Below, piece by piece: positions 13,201 through 28,200 of a stretch of 64,000 nt of DNA. The stretch is from Gyrodactylus bullatarudis (taxonomy: Eukaryota > Platyhelminthes > Monogenea > Gyrodactylidea > Gyrodactylidae). Below the pieces are notes generated by a model that saw nothing but the letters and a program-made list of their open reading frames with translations, was not told where the DNA came from and did no database searches. The stretch is from positions 62,001 through 126,000 of the forward strand of contig SSNU01000031.1 of NCBI GenBank assembly GCA_012064415.1, written 5' to 3'. The position numbers and the translations under genes were made by a program. Position 1 is the stretch's first letter, and every line of letters begins with the position of its first letter.

Positions 13201-16200
13201 AATGAATTTTTACTACGTTTTCACTAAAATCTTTTTTGCTCATAAGGCTTCAAGGGGTTTTTCAACAAAAATAGTAATAGAATCATGTTAGGATCATTTC
13301 GGTTATTTTTTTTATTCCACTATGCCTACAAGAAAATTTAAGGAAAATGGGTAATGCACGACTATGCATGGGATTACAAACGAATTTCCAGATCTCACAC
13401 ATCATTGTTATCGAAATTATATGTGTAAATTTCACGGAAAATGGTCAAAAATCGTAACATCTCTACTAATAATAATCTGGCATGCATGAAATGATATTAT
13501 TTAATTTACTGCCGGATTTATTGATTTGAATTAGAGATTAATAATAAGAGTAAATCTTTGGAGATAAGAATTTTCTGTTGACAAAATCTAAACATTTTTC
13601 TCTTGATAGACAGGGAAAAAAATTTTTTGAATCCAATTTTGTGATAAAAATTTTCAAGCATTTTATTTTAAAAAAATAGCAAAAATTTAAAATGTTGTTT
13701 CACTGATCTTCTCAAATTTTGAAGCTAACAACATCGATAATATAAGTTTATGGTTAAATTTTGAATATAACTTACGCTCATCATATCAACTAAAATGTCA
13801 CCATCATTGGGATATATTCGATCATCTTCATCATTATCATCGTTGAACCAAGAAAGACCAAAGTTATCATTGTTGTTGTAAGTAACAACACCTCTAGAAT
13901 TAACAGGAGTCTGATGGTGACGAACAAAGTTCGGCGAACTATTCGCGATTGGCGAGGGATTCGAATATTTATTCAGTTCTGGGGAGGATTTGTTCATTTG
14001 ATTTTTCTCAAGCTTCTTTTTTTTACGAGAAAATAGCGTAGGTTTTGCCAACCAGCTTTTTCGCGATCCTTTAAGAAAAATTTGTTAAAATAAAAATCAC
14101 GCAAAGAAATTTTTTTAAAGGCCAACATGAAATTCTATGGGATGATGGTATGATGTTAAACCTCAAAGTTTTCTGAAAAATAACAGCAATAATTTTTTGA
14201 AGAATCATGTTCGTGAAAGAGCTGAAGTCTTCACACTTCGAAATATCTGGAAAATTTCTTCCCAATGAGTTTTGCTCAAAATAGAACAGGGAGAAATCAA
14301 GTATCTTTATATTGTCGAAACCTCATTACTACGCTTCGTTCAGGAGAAAAACAAATGTCGATGATAACTGACCTAACTCAACTAAGGGATGCTTAGTAAA
14401 GGTAGTGTTGATACCCTTGATCAAGTTGTAAAAATGAAGTCACAGAAAGCTCGAAAAAATTTTTGAAAGATTAATGCATTGGTTTTTAGCGTAAAAAGGC
14501 TTGCAAAAGAAACTATCATAACTTCACTCATACAGAAGATCAAATCAAAAGACAAAGAACATCGTCAGGTAGTGGAAAATGCTCATATTTCCTTGAAATT
14601 AGATAAAAGAGCATAGAGAATGTGCGCGAGATGTTCAAACTATCCATGCAATGAATTCATTTGAAAAATAATAATAATGATTTTAATTTTTTTACCTTGA
14701 AATAGACAAGTATTTTACTTGTCCTATTCTTCTATTCTTTTGAAATAGAGTTCATTCCTGAACTTTATACAGGAATAATGAACGAAATATTACGGATAAA
14801 ATTAGAAAAATATCTTAAGAAATATCTTTTAGTTATTGAAATGAACTTTAATGTTTTTCGTAGATTCTGATAAATAAAGTTATATTGTCTTCTTTTCTTT
14901 CCGATAAAAATCTTCGTAAAGTACATTTTGTTATTCCAAAAACTCACGAGATCCATGATCTTCATCAAATTTCTCATGATTGTCAATACTGCCATTTTCC
15001 TCGTCTATTGGGAATAAAGATGTCCTATTTGATTTAGTATCGTATTGCTGAGATTTTTTAGACAAGTTGAGAGATAGATTAGTCGATGACTGATTACTGC
15101 TGACATTTGTTTGTTGATAGTCCTTTGATGGGAAGAAGAATGGCATCATTTTTGAGTAGAACTGTTTGCTCATCTAAATAAGATTTTTATCAATGGTTTA
15201 ATATGAGTCATGTAATAAAAATTTTTGAATATCCTGATAATTATTTTCTCGAGAAAATATATAAAAAGGTTTAAATAGTTTTGAATAGGATAGCTATTCA
15301 GACGAAGGGGTTAAAGAATTTTTTCAATGTCCAAGATTTACATCTGGAAAAAATTATTACCTGTAGAATTAATGGGGCTATACTAATTTCCATAGCTTCA
15401 TTAACAACAAGACCACCGACGGGAGCTTTCTGAGCACATCCTATTCGAAGAACTGGACAACCAGTTGGACAAATACTGCTCAGATCAGGAATTAGAACTT
15501 CTTTGTAGATAGAGTTGGGTAGGAGGCTCGACACTCGAATCCAGCTCAGTTCCATGCCATGAGAACCTGAATCGTCTTCACGATGTGTTCGGGTGTATAG
15601 GAAACCTTTGATTTCGACATCTGTTAAACCAATTTGCCCATCATCATCAGTCATACGCCATTGTGCATGTTCAAAGCATATCTTGAAGAAAAGAATCATT
15701 ATAATTTCACACATGTACTTATAAGTAGATAAGAATAAATTGTATATGAAAATCATACTTCGCTTCGCCTAACATCTTCAGGGCAATAATTTTTCTTTTC
15801 ATCTTCTTTTTCTTTACCAGAAGTATCATCATTATTATCGTCACAATCAATGTTATCAGCAAGGGAAAGTCTATCAGGTTGTTTTGACACATTGATTGGA
15901 TTCTGATTGAGAGAATTGAGCCTCTGCATTTTCTTCATTGTGTTGAAACGAAGATTTCTGACTTTAATCTGCTTATAATGTAAGAGTGCTTGTGATAGAG
16001 AGTAATTCCTTTCGGATATTTTAGTTTTGATTGCTTTGATTTTTTTTTCAATTTTACTAGAAAATAAAGATTGATTTGAATAAAATTTGAAATTATGACT
16101 ATGTAGATAGCTTACATGGCTTCTTGGAGCGTCTCCTCTGACTTATCTGTCGAGATCATAAGGGAATCGGTAATTGAATTCTTCATTGAACAGATTTCTC

Positions 16201-19200
16201 GATACGTCACAATTGTTTGATACAGTTCTAATTCTAAATTTCTCTGTCTTGTCGAAAGATAACGAAGATTTTCCTGTTCCAATAGAATAGCTGCTTTTAT
16301 CTGACTTTCTGACATCAGGCTCAAACGAAGTCGGTTCTTTTCCTGTCTCAACTAAAGAGATTTCATCAAGTTTATACTTGCCGTAATTTTCGATTGAACT
16401 TACTCTTTTCTGTGGTTCAACGTATAGAATCAGCTCATTGAATAGTTCAACTACCATGTGATATTGATCAGAATTGGTGCAACCGTTTAGTGTTCTGTGA
16501 AGGAGAGTTATCACGTCTTGACCTTCTTGATTTATCAGCAATTCTGAGTCATTTAGGGGCTATAAATTAATAAGAGTTAATTCTTTAAGCGATAATACCA
16601 TAAGATAATATCAAGAATATTAGCTGATTCTGAACTCGAAAGCAAGTTTATTATTAAACTAACCAATGGTGGAATATATTCGAGTTCTTGCAATTCATTA
16701 TGATCTATAGGATCATATGAAACATAGTAGATTTGACAGGAACATCGACTTATCATACGTTGGAGTTGGACAGTATTATCTGATTCTGAAAATAATAAAT
16801 GTACAATCGATTCAGGAGTTGATTTCTCAATAATAATTACGCGTAGCTTGATTCAAGTTTACAACACCACCAAGAGACTTTGAACATCCAACAACATCTG
16901 GATGACCTGACAAGGTATCTTCATTATCATGCGATGTTGAGGGTATTCGTATTTCACTCAACGGTAACCAACGGTCGTATCTTTGATCCAAGAGAGAAGA
17001 ATCTTGACATTTCTGGTCATTTTAAAAAGTAAAATGATTTAATGCAGATTTTGATGAGATGGATAAGTTTAGTTTACCATTCTTAAGGTTGCATAATACT
17101 GCATACAGTCCAGTTGACATGTAATAGAAGTTTTTCCTAATAACTTTGTGTCCTTCCATACGGGAACATTGATGAGATAATCGAGCTTGGCTTTAGCAGC
17201 ACTCACGACTAGAAAATCTTTTGAGTTATCTTTAACTTTTAACAATATTTGACTATTCAACAGTTCAACTGCCCATTTACGGTCCAACACTTCAGATGAC
17301 CGACAAATTTGTAGACCTTGTAACTGATCAACAACATTTGACTGCTTTGAATCCTTAAATTAAAACAGTTTAAAGATGAATTTATGACAACTTTATGAGA
17401 CTCACTTCTTCACAGTAAGCGTAAAACTTTGTTGTATCTTTTTCATCGATCAACTGGTGTAGCATGGGAATGTCGGGAAATATTTGATTAACCTTGGAAG
17501 AGGTTTGGTCCTCAGAGGGTTGATCGACATTCTCACTCAATGACATTGTCTCACGGTCAACATCTTTCTTGGTTCCTTCCATATTAATATTATTCGGCAT
17601 CTGGTAATTCATGTTACTCTTGTCCAAATTGAGTTGAATAACACGTAAAGCTTGAGCTGAGAGATTCCTTTTCAAATCTCGAGCATTCTTGAGTATGCTC
17701 ATCATTTCATAGATGAGATCACGGTTTCTTTGTGACCAACGTAGCTTGAGTTCTTGTACTTCCACCATATTTTCAGGTTGTAGCTGTAGAATAATGAAAA
17801 ATAGAATACATCATGAACAATATTTTGGGAAAATTTCGAGATAAACCTACATCTTCATGGGTTATAAGCTTTTTGCCTTTTTCCTTCAATTCATCATTAT
17901 TTGGCATATCGGGAATGTAAAAGTATGCAGGAATCTTACGCTTTTTCTTCATTCTATTCTTATCGTTTAGTTGGTTTGAGAATTTCTCTGGGGGAGAGTT
18001 CTTAGAAATTTGTAAGTGTGGTATTATGATGAACTCTGAATCATCTTCATGTGAAATATCATTGAAGTCTTCATCGCAGCCATGATCGATTACTTTGTCA
18101 CAATTTTCTATCGTCTGAGAGGATAATAATAATTACTTCAACACGCTGAGGATTATTTATTTGAGACAATAAATGGTACGATTTAAATCAGTCAAATCAC
18201 CTCGATAATTTAATATCAAAGAGGAGTGCATAATGCAATGATGAAAAGTTTTTGTAACCAATTTCCAAACAAAAAAACCGAAATTTGATAATTGATAGAT
18301 TGACGATTTTTATCTCATCAGAAAGAGTTTACTGACCTGTTTTGCTGCCTTCAAAAGGAAAGGAATTACAGAAACTTTATCTCGTTTTAATAGCCATGCA
18401 TGTATTCCTTGTATTTGAATGCATGCTTTTTCAATACCCCAGATATGCATTGGTCGGCGAAATAGACCATCAGAGTCGATGAAGGGGGCTGTCTTGTGGA
18501 TCATAACATACTGTGTAACTGGGTGTGTCATGAAGCCTCTTTCAAAAATTTTCTTGTAGTAATCTCGTTCATATTTTTCATCACCACTGACAAATAGTCT
18601 AAAATTGGCTGATATTCTAACAGGTGAGGTCCGAAGATGTACCCCAATTCTCTTGGAATGTGATACCCAATAGATCAATTCGAATTCTGGTATTGAAATG
18701 TTTAAATGGAAATTTCTATGCAAAATAAAAAGATGCATTACTCATCTTAATTTCTGAGAATCTAGCAAACATTCAGTTTTAAAGTTTCCAGATCATTTGA
18801 AAGAGATAAAACTTACTGAATAAGTCTGTTGAATTGGGGTTTCCTTGGTTTATTACGATTGAAAACTTTACCGCGACGGATGGGACGAGATATTCGATTC
18901 ATACAAATTTTGATCTTGTCGAAAAACCGCATAATTGAAGTGTAGAAGAAACACCGTGCTCTATCGTCATTATCAACTTGATTAATTTTAAGAGAAACAT
19001 GGAATACAACTCGATGAGCACGAAAATACTTGAAACTGTCATGCTGATGAAGAAAATATATTAATCTTTACTCGTATAATAAGAATAGAAAGCTAGATTT
19101 AAATTGTAATAAACTTGGGAAGATATCTAGATATTTTAATCAAAATCTTGAATCGGAACAAAATTCCCTTTCTTGTCAACTTATAAATGATTAATTGCGA

Positions 19201-22200
19201 TTTTATTTATTAAAAAAACTTTTAAAAACCTGAATGGATAAGTTTTTGAGTCGATCTAATTAGATAAAAAAAATTTAGATTCTTCACTTTCCTTAGATTT
19301 TTATTTAGATCTGATTAAATTTAATAATATCTTGAAACTTTAGTGTAACATCATGGAATGAATGAAAAGAATCAAATTTATCAAGTTGTTCAAAATAAAA
19401 TTCGAAAAGTAAATTGAACTTACCCCCATTTCAACTCGATCTGGATTAACCGTGACAACACGATGATGAATGTTTGGATTTCCTAGACTCAACCATTCAA
19501 TCTGTATCCTATTGAAATAATAATTTTTTAATTAAAACTGATAGATATCAGTTAATTCTCATTTAGTACTAGAGTAATACTAAGCTGAACCCTATTATGA
19601 GTTTAATAAATTTTAGACAAAAATTGGAATTCTGTATTCATTAAATACAGTTGAGAATGCTCAGAATTTTTTATCACTTGGGAATTTCAATTGAGTTATC
19701 AAGAATTAAATATTAAAAAATTTCTTACATCATCTTCAACTTTGGTAAATGCAAGAGACGACAACCACTCTCAATCTGAGAACTGTTTCTCGACTGAACA
19801 TCCAAGTCTCCATAAAATACCCATTCACCTAAAGGAGAGCAGTAAATTTGAAAATATAGAAAATACATAAAAGTTGAACTTGCCAGAAATCCATTGTAGT
19901 TTAAGATTATTCCATTCAAGAACCAAAAAGTCTGATGAGTTGTATGGGTCAAGTGTAATGGGATATAAGAGTTTGAACCGTTTAGACTTTAAACTGAGCT
20001 GGCCGTGTAAAATCAGACGAAATCGATCCCACCATCCAATAACTGGTCTCGAAGGATCATTCGATGCAGGGAAAATATCTTCCATACGACAATTAAGCCA
20101 AGACCAAGTTGGCTCCCAGTTAGGACCATAGGAGAAATGATAATCGGAACTTGCTGTAATATATTTTCATTAAAAATCATTGAGATTCCCAAATTAGTTC
20201 ATTAAAAATAAATTTAAAATAAACATTTTGAATTAGGACAAAAAATTTCTGAATTATGATAATTTTATGTACTAAAACCAGCTGAAGCTAAATTTGGCCT
20301 CAATAATACTTACTCATTTCAAGTTCATAATACCATTTTTGAGGAATTTTTTGTCGGGAAATAACAAAATCAGGCCATGGACATCCAGGCTGGATAATAA
20401 CCTCTTTCTGGCCTAGTAAATTCAGGAAATAATAATTTCAGAGATGTTTTATTTTATTTTTATTCTAAACATACTAATATATTTTCCAGCCTCTTCAGAC
20501 ATGCCAAAGAGTCCAATGATTTTAAAGTCATCAATGAACCAGAGTGGGTGAGTATAATCACGCAATTTCCATATGAATTTTTCTATGCTCAGGTTGATTC
20601 GAAGCAGCCATAATTGGGAGAAATCCTCTTCCGGATCTATATCATTAGGCCATTCTCTAGAAAAAAATTAATTATAATAGCTAGGAAAGAGGATGTTGAG
20701 AAAGAAACGAACGCTATTGGATCAATAGTTTTGATTGTGCTGAATGTGTCCTTACGATTGGCAAACTTTTCATCATATAAGGATATCAAAAAGAAATTTC
20801 TCATATTCCATGTGAACAGCTCGTCAGCCACAGCGAATTCAGAATAGTATCTACCTAGACGTTTTGTGTACTCTTGTCCTCGGAGATTTTCAAGATTCTT
20901 GACCAAATTCTCTTTATCAGAATCTAAAATACAGGAATTTAGGTTTATAGAAAATTAGATTTAAACTATTCAAATATATTAAGAGAACCGACGAAAATAA
21001 AGCTTTATTCACCAATAATCCTTCGTTCGTTCTTAACACTAGCATGACTTCGAGTCAGCAAGCTCAAATATATTAATTATCCTATAAAAAAGAGAAAGAA
21101 TAAAATAGTTTCTATCAGTATGTTTAACCAAAAGATTAGTATCGAAAGAAATATGTAGTTGATATGAAAATGAGAATTTACAGTATTTTTTCTTGGGAAC
21201 AAATTAACTTATGCATAAAATTCAACCTGGCCAAAATCAGGCAATTTTTTAATTTAGAAACTACGTCAAATTTCTTCTTTTTCAACTTTTGAGCTCAAAA
21301 TTCTCATCAATTTCGAAGATTTGAAGCGATAAGATACCGACATTTGGGATCAACATTGCGAACGATTCAAAGAAATCCGTCATATTCTAGAAGAAATTAA
21401 TCTTATAAATTTAAATTAAATTTTGGGATAATTTCCTGATAATTGAAAAACCCAGATAATGACTAATTTCTGTGAAATCCTTTGGCCAAACTCGAATCTT
21501 CTGTCTAAGGTTGATTTCCTTTATGAGAATTTAATCACTTCAGGTTTCTGAAATCAACAAGAATTTGGTCATTTATGAAATTCCGAAAATGGTCTAATTT
21601 TCGCAAGATTAATTTTTTTTGTTTCAACAAATGATACTATCAATGGTAATATTTGTGAATTCGAGGTTTGTGAAGGAGAGGAAGACTTCCATAAATAATG
21701 AATTTAGAAGATGATTAATATCAGGTTTTTTCGTGTTAGATTTTTCAACAGGTCATCTGATTGGTTTTAAGCTTTATTTAATTTTGAATGGTTTTTTAGA
21801 TCTGTACTAATAATAATACTAAGTTTTTTAGATAAAATTAAAGAGATTTCAGGTTACAACCGTCTCATCCACTGAATAAGGTACTTGACAATCTCAGTAC
21901 CGAAACGTCTGGAAGAGGCCTAGGAAAATGTTTGGTTATATTCCGGTTAAATCTATTATTACCAATATTTATTAAAGATTTCAGATTCCATCATGGAATT
22001 AAAAAATAGTTTTGTAAAAGTTGCGGTATAACCTTTGAATCAAAATTATTATAAATAAATTACAATTTTTGAGCCAGTACGAAATCAGTCTATCCTTTGA
22101 ATAAATTCATTTTTTTGGATTTATAAAATCGATATGAATTGGAAAAGAATTATTGTAACCTTTGAAATGAAATGATCGATGTCCATTTCAACTCCAATTA

Positions 22201-25200
22201 CATCATTACTTGCAAGCAATTACAATTCGATAAGAACATCATTCTTATACATTTTTAAATCAAAAAGAAATTTAGCTAATTTGATGTGACTGAAGTTTTT
22301 TCTCTGTCAGTTTAACGAGAAAATGGTTATTCTTGAAAATCTTTAAAAGTTTATCGAAAAATACTATTCAAATATTTTCATGATTTCATAGTAAATATAA
22401 TGACATTTGAGGGTAATTTATCTCATATTAAAAGACAGCAAAAAGATGAGAACAAGGATAACCTTTAGGGACATGACTTTCGAGTTAAAAATGAGTTTGA
22501 AAGAGAAATTACGACGGAAATATATTAAAAATGACACAAAAATTATTAATTAATTTAATTTATCTTAAAATATTCAGTAATAAGCTAGACGAGAAAAACT
22601 TTTGACTCGAATTGTTTTCAGAAGTATGAAAATAAACAATAATTATTATTAAGTTTTTGAATGAATATTTTTGTTTTTAGTTATAAAAAGTAGATATTAA
22701 AAATTTTACTCGAAATCAAAAATGAATTCAGAAAGCGATAACTTTATCTCATTGAAAGTAACAAGAAATGAACTGAACTTCGTTAAAGAAGAGCATGGGG
22801 AATTCATTGAGATATTGAGAGTAAAGTGTAATCACTGTTCTTGGACAAAAGAAGGCGAAAGTCAAAAAACCGAATCTCAATTCTTTAATCATCTCGGAGA
22901 TAACCACAGAGATCCTTTGATAAAAACTCTGAACAATTTCATGTGTGATGAAAATTGAATAGTGCCCGAAACTCAACTTTGGTTATTAACCATTAGTTTT
23001 CAGGAGCACTTGAGTGAATTATAATCAACGATTTTTCGAATAGAACTATTCCTCTCTTTTGTAACTTGATAGGTATTGTAGTTTGATAGACTTTCAAGAA
23101 TTTCGAAATTTCGATAGAATTCTCAAATTTTTGCATATAATAGTCAGATAAAAGGGAGGTTTTATCAGCATTTTTCACTTTTCTTGATACAAATAAATCC
23201 GAGAGGTAATTTATGAATGAAATAATTCCTTGAAATGGATGAAGATTGCGAATATTCAATAAATTAGCATTTATAGATTCTGCAACATTTGATGTAAGAA
23301 AACCATAACGACATACAGGAAATGCAAAGCTTGTCCAGTTCTCAAAAGGTATACCTTTGAGATATTTCACGACGTTAGGGTTTATTTTATCGATCTCATT
23401 TATTATTGTTTCAAAGGAAGACATTTCTTCTGCCTGAGCTGCTTTCCACAAGTATTTGAAACTATTTTTGATTTTTTGCCAATGTGAAAGAGGCAAAATG
23501 AATGTGGTGCTTTCGGTAACTGGGACTTTACTGCTTTGATGAGTCCTTTCTCTCGAGCTGAAAAAATGACAAGGTTTTCTGTATTTACAAGACAGAATCA
23601 GGATTGTTAACATTGTTCTAAATAATAAAATGTTCTAATTTAACAAAAGAGTTTTGTATTTTGTTGTCGTCTGAATCGTCTAGATTTTTGAGGCTCCACC
23701 AAACTGTTTTTTAGTTTGTATCGATACCAAATTCGTTCTTCATTATTTACTCCACTTTGAGGTGTAAAATTTTCTATATTGAATTTGTATGGGGGTAAAA
23801 TCCTTTTGGGCTCATTTGATTTGACTTAACATGAATTAACGATACACAAACGACTTTTAAATGAAGTACAGTATTCCATTTTTCTCTGACTAGAGCGCAA
23901 GAAGGCTTCACAATCTTCAACAACACACATCCAAATATAGCACTTTTGTTATTTTTCTTAATCTTGAATGATTTCTGAGTAACAATCGAATAATCCTGAA
24001 TGAATTTTTAGCCTTCCTCTTTAGAAGAATAAGAGCTCCTAACAGTTAGCAAAGTCATCAGATGAAATAATGAAAGTTTATAGTGAAAACAATAACTTAT
24101 TAATTATTTATAAATCAAATCATGTATACTCTATGTCCGAGAATACATAGAACACTTCATATTCATTGTTTAAAAAAAATAGTTATAAAAATATATTCTC
24201 AATTTTAATTAATTACTCATACTGGTAATAAACACAATACTTTAAAATTCATAAACATACATATCTTGGGGCTAATTTTGGAATTAACCCAAAATTATAT
24301 ATTATTTCACTTACCACTCAAGATATTGCCTTCAAGGGCCAAATCTTCCAGTTTTTGACGAAGTATTTCCATCCTTTTCTCGTGTTCATTATATTCATCT
24401 AATAGCACCATGAAATCATCACTAAGTTTACACTCAAACTGATCATCTTTTAGGCATAATGAGAACTCTTCAATCATGATAATCTTGTCTGTAAAGAATT
24501 CTTCCTCGACTTCATTTCGACTATAAACATGTGGAATGTTTATTAGTTCTTCATACGCATCAATGAGACCTTTTGAGAGTCTTCCAAAGAACTTTTTCAC
24601 AGAACTAAGCTGCAAGGTTAAGGATTAAGTTGAATGAGGCAGATGACCATTATTATTATTTTCTTACTTCGTAGTAGCAATCATAAAATTTGTAACCATA
24701 GGGAAATGTTATTTGTAGGTCTTTAATGGCAAATTGACTAAATTAGAAAATTAGAAAGTTTTTATGGCTGTTTTCTTTTGATGCTGGAGACATACTCTGA
24801 ATAATTTGTATTCACCGGTAGCTCATTAAAACGAGTGGTCCTTGTCTCATTAAAAAGGATAGTTTTGCGCATTGAAAAAGACTAGAAATTATACAAACCG
24901 TTTTAAGATTGCTACAGTTGAATGGGAAACATTTAAATAAGCATTGGAACTTGACGAAGAAATCTCAAGCGAATTAAATAAAGTTTAATTAATAAATCTT
25001 TATAATTTTTTAACAATTCGAGAAAAAATTGTGTCACCGTGAAATTCCTTAAAGTAGGTATAATAAGTAGAGCCTCAAAAAATTATCATTACAATTATTT
25101 AAACCAGCTATTCTGTAAACCATTTAAAACAATAAATTTATTTTATTATGGCACCAGTTTTCAAAGTAATGAGGTCTTTAAATATATATTAGAAGATATT

Positions 25201-28200
25201 TTGGTATTTCATTCATATCAAGGATCTTAATCCTCTTTTTTAATAGTCATTAACAATTTGTTATGCTCAAAAATAATAATTTTGAAATTATCACGATATT
25301 TTATTTTTATTTCAACATTATTTGATTTTCCATACATTAGTTGAAGATCTAGGCACTGTAGTTTGGTGAAAGAATAAAATTGAAAACTTTATTCATTTAG
25401 CTATCGGATGAAAAAGAAAATATTCTTGGGGTTAGCTTACAGTCATGTTAAATATGGGATGATTGTCGAAGAAGATGAGAATGTTCTCAGAATCAAACAA
25501 GGACCTGTAGTGACTTTGGTAATTATCTACATTTGAAAATTTATTCATTGTATCTTTGAATCGAACATCATCGAATCTCTTATTTCCTAGTAAGTTGGGT
25601 TGAAATTCGATCAAATGTTTCCCCAATGATGTCCATAAGCAAACATTATTCAGAATTATTGTAAAGTCGTGTTCTTTTGAAGCTAATTCCATCATTATCT
25701 TGAAGGATGACTTTATATCCCATTTAATAGTCCAGATTTTGTCGATTTTTTGAAAGTGAACTGAATTTCTAATTTTCGCTTCATCTCTTGTTCTAAAGAT
25801 ACTCGAGAAATAGTCAGCTACTCGAATTGCTTCAATTAGAGTTAAATTCACCGAAACGTTCCATAACATTGCAACATCAGATAGACTTATCAGTTCAATT
25901 TTCTATTAAAAAATTATATATTTTTATCGATTAGAATCATATCAAAGAGGTCAACAATGTTAGTTTTGTCATAATTATATATAATGCCATGATTATAATA
26001 GCTAACTCAAAAAGACAAAAGCATAGAGAAAATCGATTAAGAGACTTCCTAACTTACTTTGGCTTTATGCAGAGCAATAAATTTCTGTTTTGGTAATTTG
26101 AGTATCTGATTATTCAAATGTTTGCAGCGGAGTTTTTCTAATGGCCGACCTTCTTTTGATGTTTCCTGGTTGAATTCATCATGATTTTTTGCCTCGTAAA
26201 ATTGGAACCTTTCACTTTCCTCTTGGATGATAGTTTTTGATGGAGTTTCAGTTGAATCATCATTAGATGCAACAATGAATTTTTTTTCATGAAAATTGTA
26301 GACAATCTAAAGTTGAATTAATTTTAAAGAATTTAAACGAAAGTTTGATGTGTCAATAAATTAATCTCGTCTACGACTGAGAATAAATCTAGTTAACATT
26401 AATTAGTAATTAATAATTCTAATAGAGTTGAGTTAGCTACACTTGGTAAAATAGATGGAAAGCGTCAGAGAGTCTCAGTTGGCAACCGTTCTTCTTCGAA
26501 AAAACTAGCAAAATTAAATAATTAACTCAACATTATGTAATGCACAGAATCGAAGCATTTCCTATGAGTCGGAAATTGTATAACTTCAAAATTCAAATGG
26601 GCTGATATTTGAAGTCTGTATGTAATAACTAACTATTTATTAATAACAATTTTTTTTGAAATTAAATCATATGATACAATAAAAATAATAATAAATTCAA
26701 GGTGATGTGAGGTTTTAACCCTCGCACGGAATTTGGGGTCAAAATGACCCCAAAACAATTTCAACTTCATCCAATTTCTTCGCCTTTCAATATTTTTCTA
26801 AAATTCTTTTTTGTATTCCTAAAACAAACATAATTTTTTTTTATCTCAGTTACAAGTCTTATATGAAAGCTACAAAGCTCTTTATAAACAAACATCACAC
26901 GAACGAAAATAGGGGTCTTTTTGACCCCATGCTGCTAAAACTTTTTTTCTCTATTGTTTTTCCTATCGTTATCATTGTGCTTGTTCAAGATAACTAGACC
27001 GTTCATTTATTCACATCATGAGCTACAGTAAGGACGTTCAAAGCCTTTATCTCAAGCACTAAACCAGGATTTATCTCAAAATTTAGAGGAGGATTCTTCT
27101 GCTAGCAGTACTGAGGACTACATAGAAGAACAATTATCTGAGGAGCAAGATTCCTTAGAAGATTTAGAAGAAGCTCCAATATCCCAAAATCAACTAATTT
27201 CAAAATGTGGAACCCTATTATTCTCGAAAAAATCTCTGTGCTCGAGACCTCTTGCACTAAATATTTTTACTGCGAGGCCTGGACTTACGAAATTTTCCCA
27301 ATCGTGTATCGATCCGATAGATTTCTTCAGTTTACTCATGGATAATGGAATGTTAGAAAATATTGTCAAATATACAAATAAAAATATGCGGCTCATAGGT
27401 TTTAATCATTCAGAGATTAGAATTGAAGAAATAAGACATTGGGTCGGCATAAATTTGTTCTTCGGAGTTCATAAGCAAAAAAATATGGACTTACAAGAAT
27501 TATGGGAAGGAGTATATGACTGTATATCCAAATGCATGAGTTTTTCAAGATTTCTAAAGATAAAAAGGTTTCTTAGATTCGACGACAAAGAAAATAGACC
27601 CACTGGAACACATCGTGATAAGCTTAGTCCGATCAGGCTAATGTTCGAAAATTTTATCAAAAACCCACAAAAAGCTTATTGTCCTACTGAACAAATTACC
27701 ATTGATGAGCAGTTAGTCAGCTTTCGAGGTAGATGTCCATTTAGAGTCTACATGCTCTCGAAACCAGCAAAGTATGGAATTAAAATTTGGGCAACCTGTG
27801 ATGCCAAAGGCTATTACTTGTGTAACGCCCAAGTCTACCTCGGAAAAGAAGGAAATGAAGTTGACAGAGGTCAAGGTACAAGGGTAGTCAAAGAACTCCT
27901 ACATCCATATTATAATCAAGGACGTACACTGACATGTGACAACTTTTTCACATCTTTTGAGCTTGCCAAATTTCTTCCAATTCCAAGCGAAAAAAATTGT
28001 TCAAGACTCGAAAGAATATGCATACCGTGATAAAATTAGTATTCTAAGATATGGTCAAAAAAAAGACAAACCAGTTGTTATGCTTTCCACTCTTCATCAA
28101 AAACCTGATGATTCTGGAGCCAAACCAGAGATTATAGAATATTATAATTCAATAAAGGGAGGAGTCGACACACTTGATCAGCTCATCGGTAATTATTCTT

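Larger units (their letters stand above)
10299..18114 (-). other. BLTP2: BLTP2 exons 22 to last: C-terminal third
   Basis: Exons 18114-17851, 17783-17406 and 17353-17078 are phase-checked. The others are approximate: about 17010-16850, 16780-16660, 16560-16400, 16360-16115, 16055-15760, 15680-15360, 15173-14945, 14068-13777, 13008-12935, 11152-11013 and 10716-10440. Recognisable family stretches are LDRKWAVELLNSQILLKVK, LDCMQYYATL, GHPDVVGCSKSLGGVV, LQRMISRCSCQIYYVSYDP, GQDVITLLHRTLNG, the QWRMTDDDGQIGLTDVEI block, and FLYIKIPGFPILLSYKG followed by TLEYHNTLWTWLDF. A low-complexity acidic region (NIDCDDNNDD) and a Ser/Asn/Pro-rich linker sit between conserved blocks. The final exon has a Lys/Arg-rich patch (FSLRRRLP) and then an acidic tail. 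Confidence 0.85.

Noticed and set aside
20614..20906. Overlapping plus and minus ORFs at 20614-20906
   Set aside because: They are a mixture of two BLTP2 exons and the intron between them. The plus-strand frame is a shadow.
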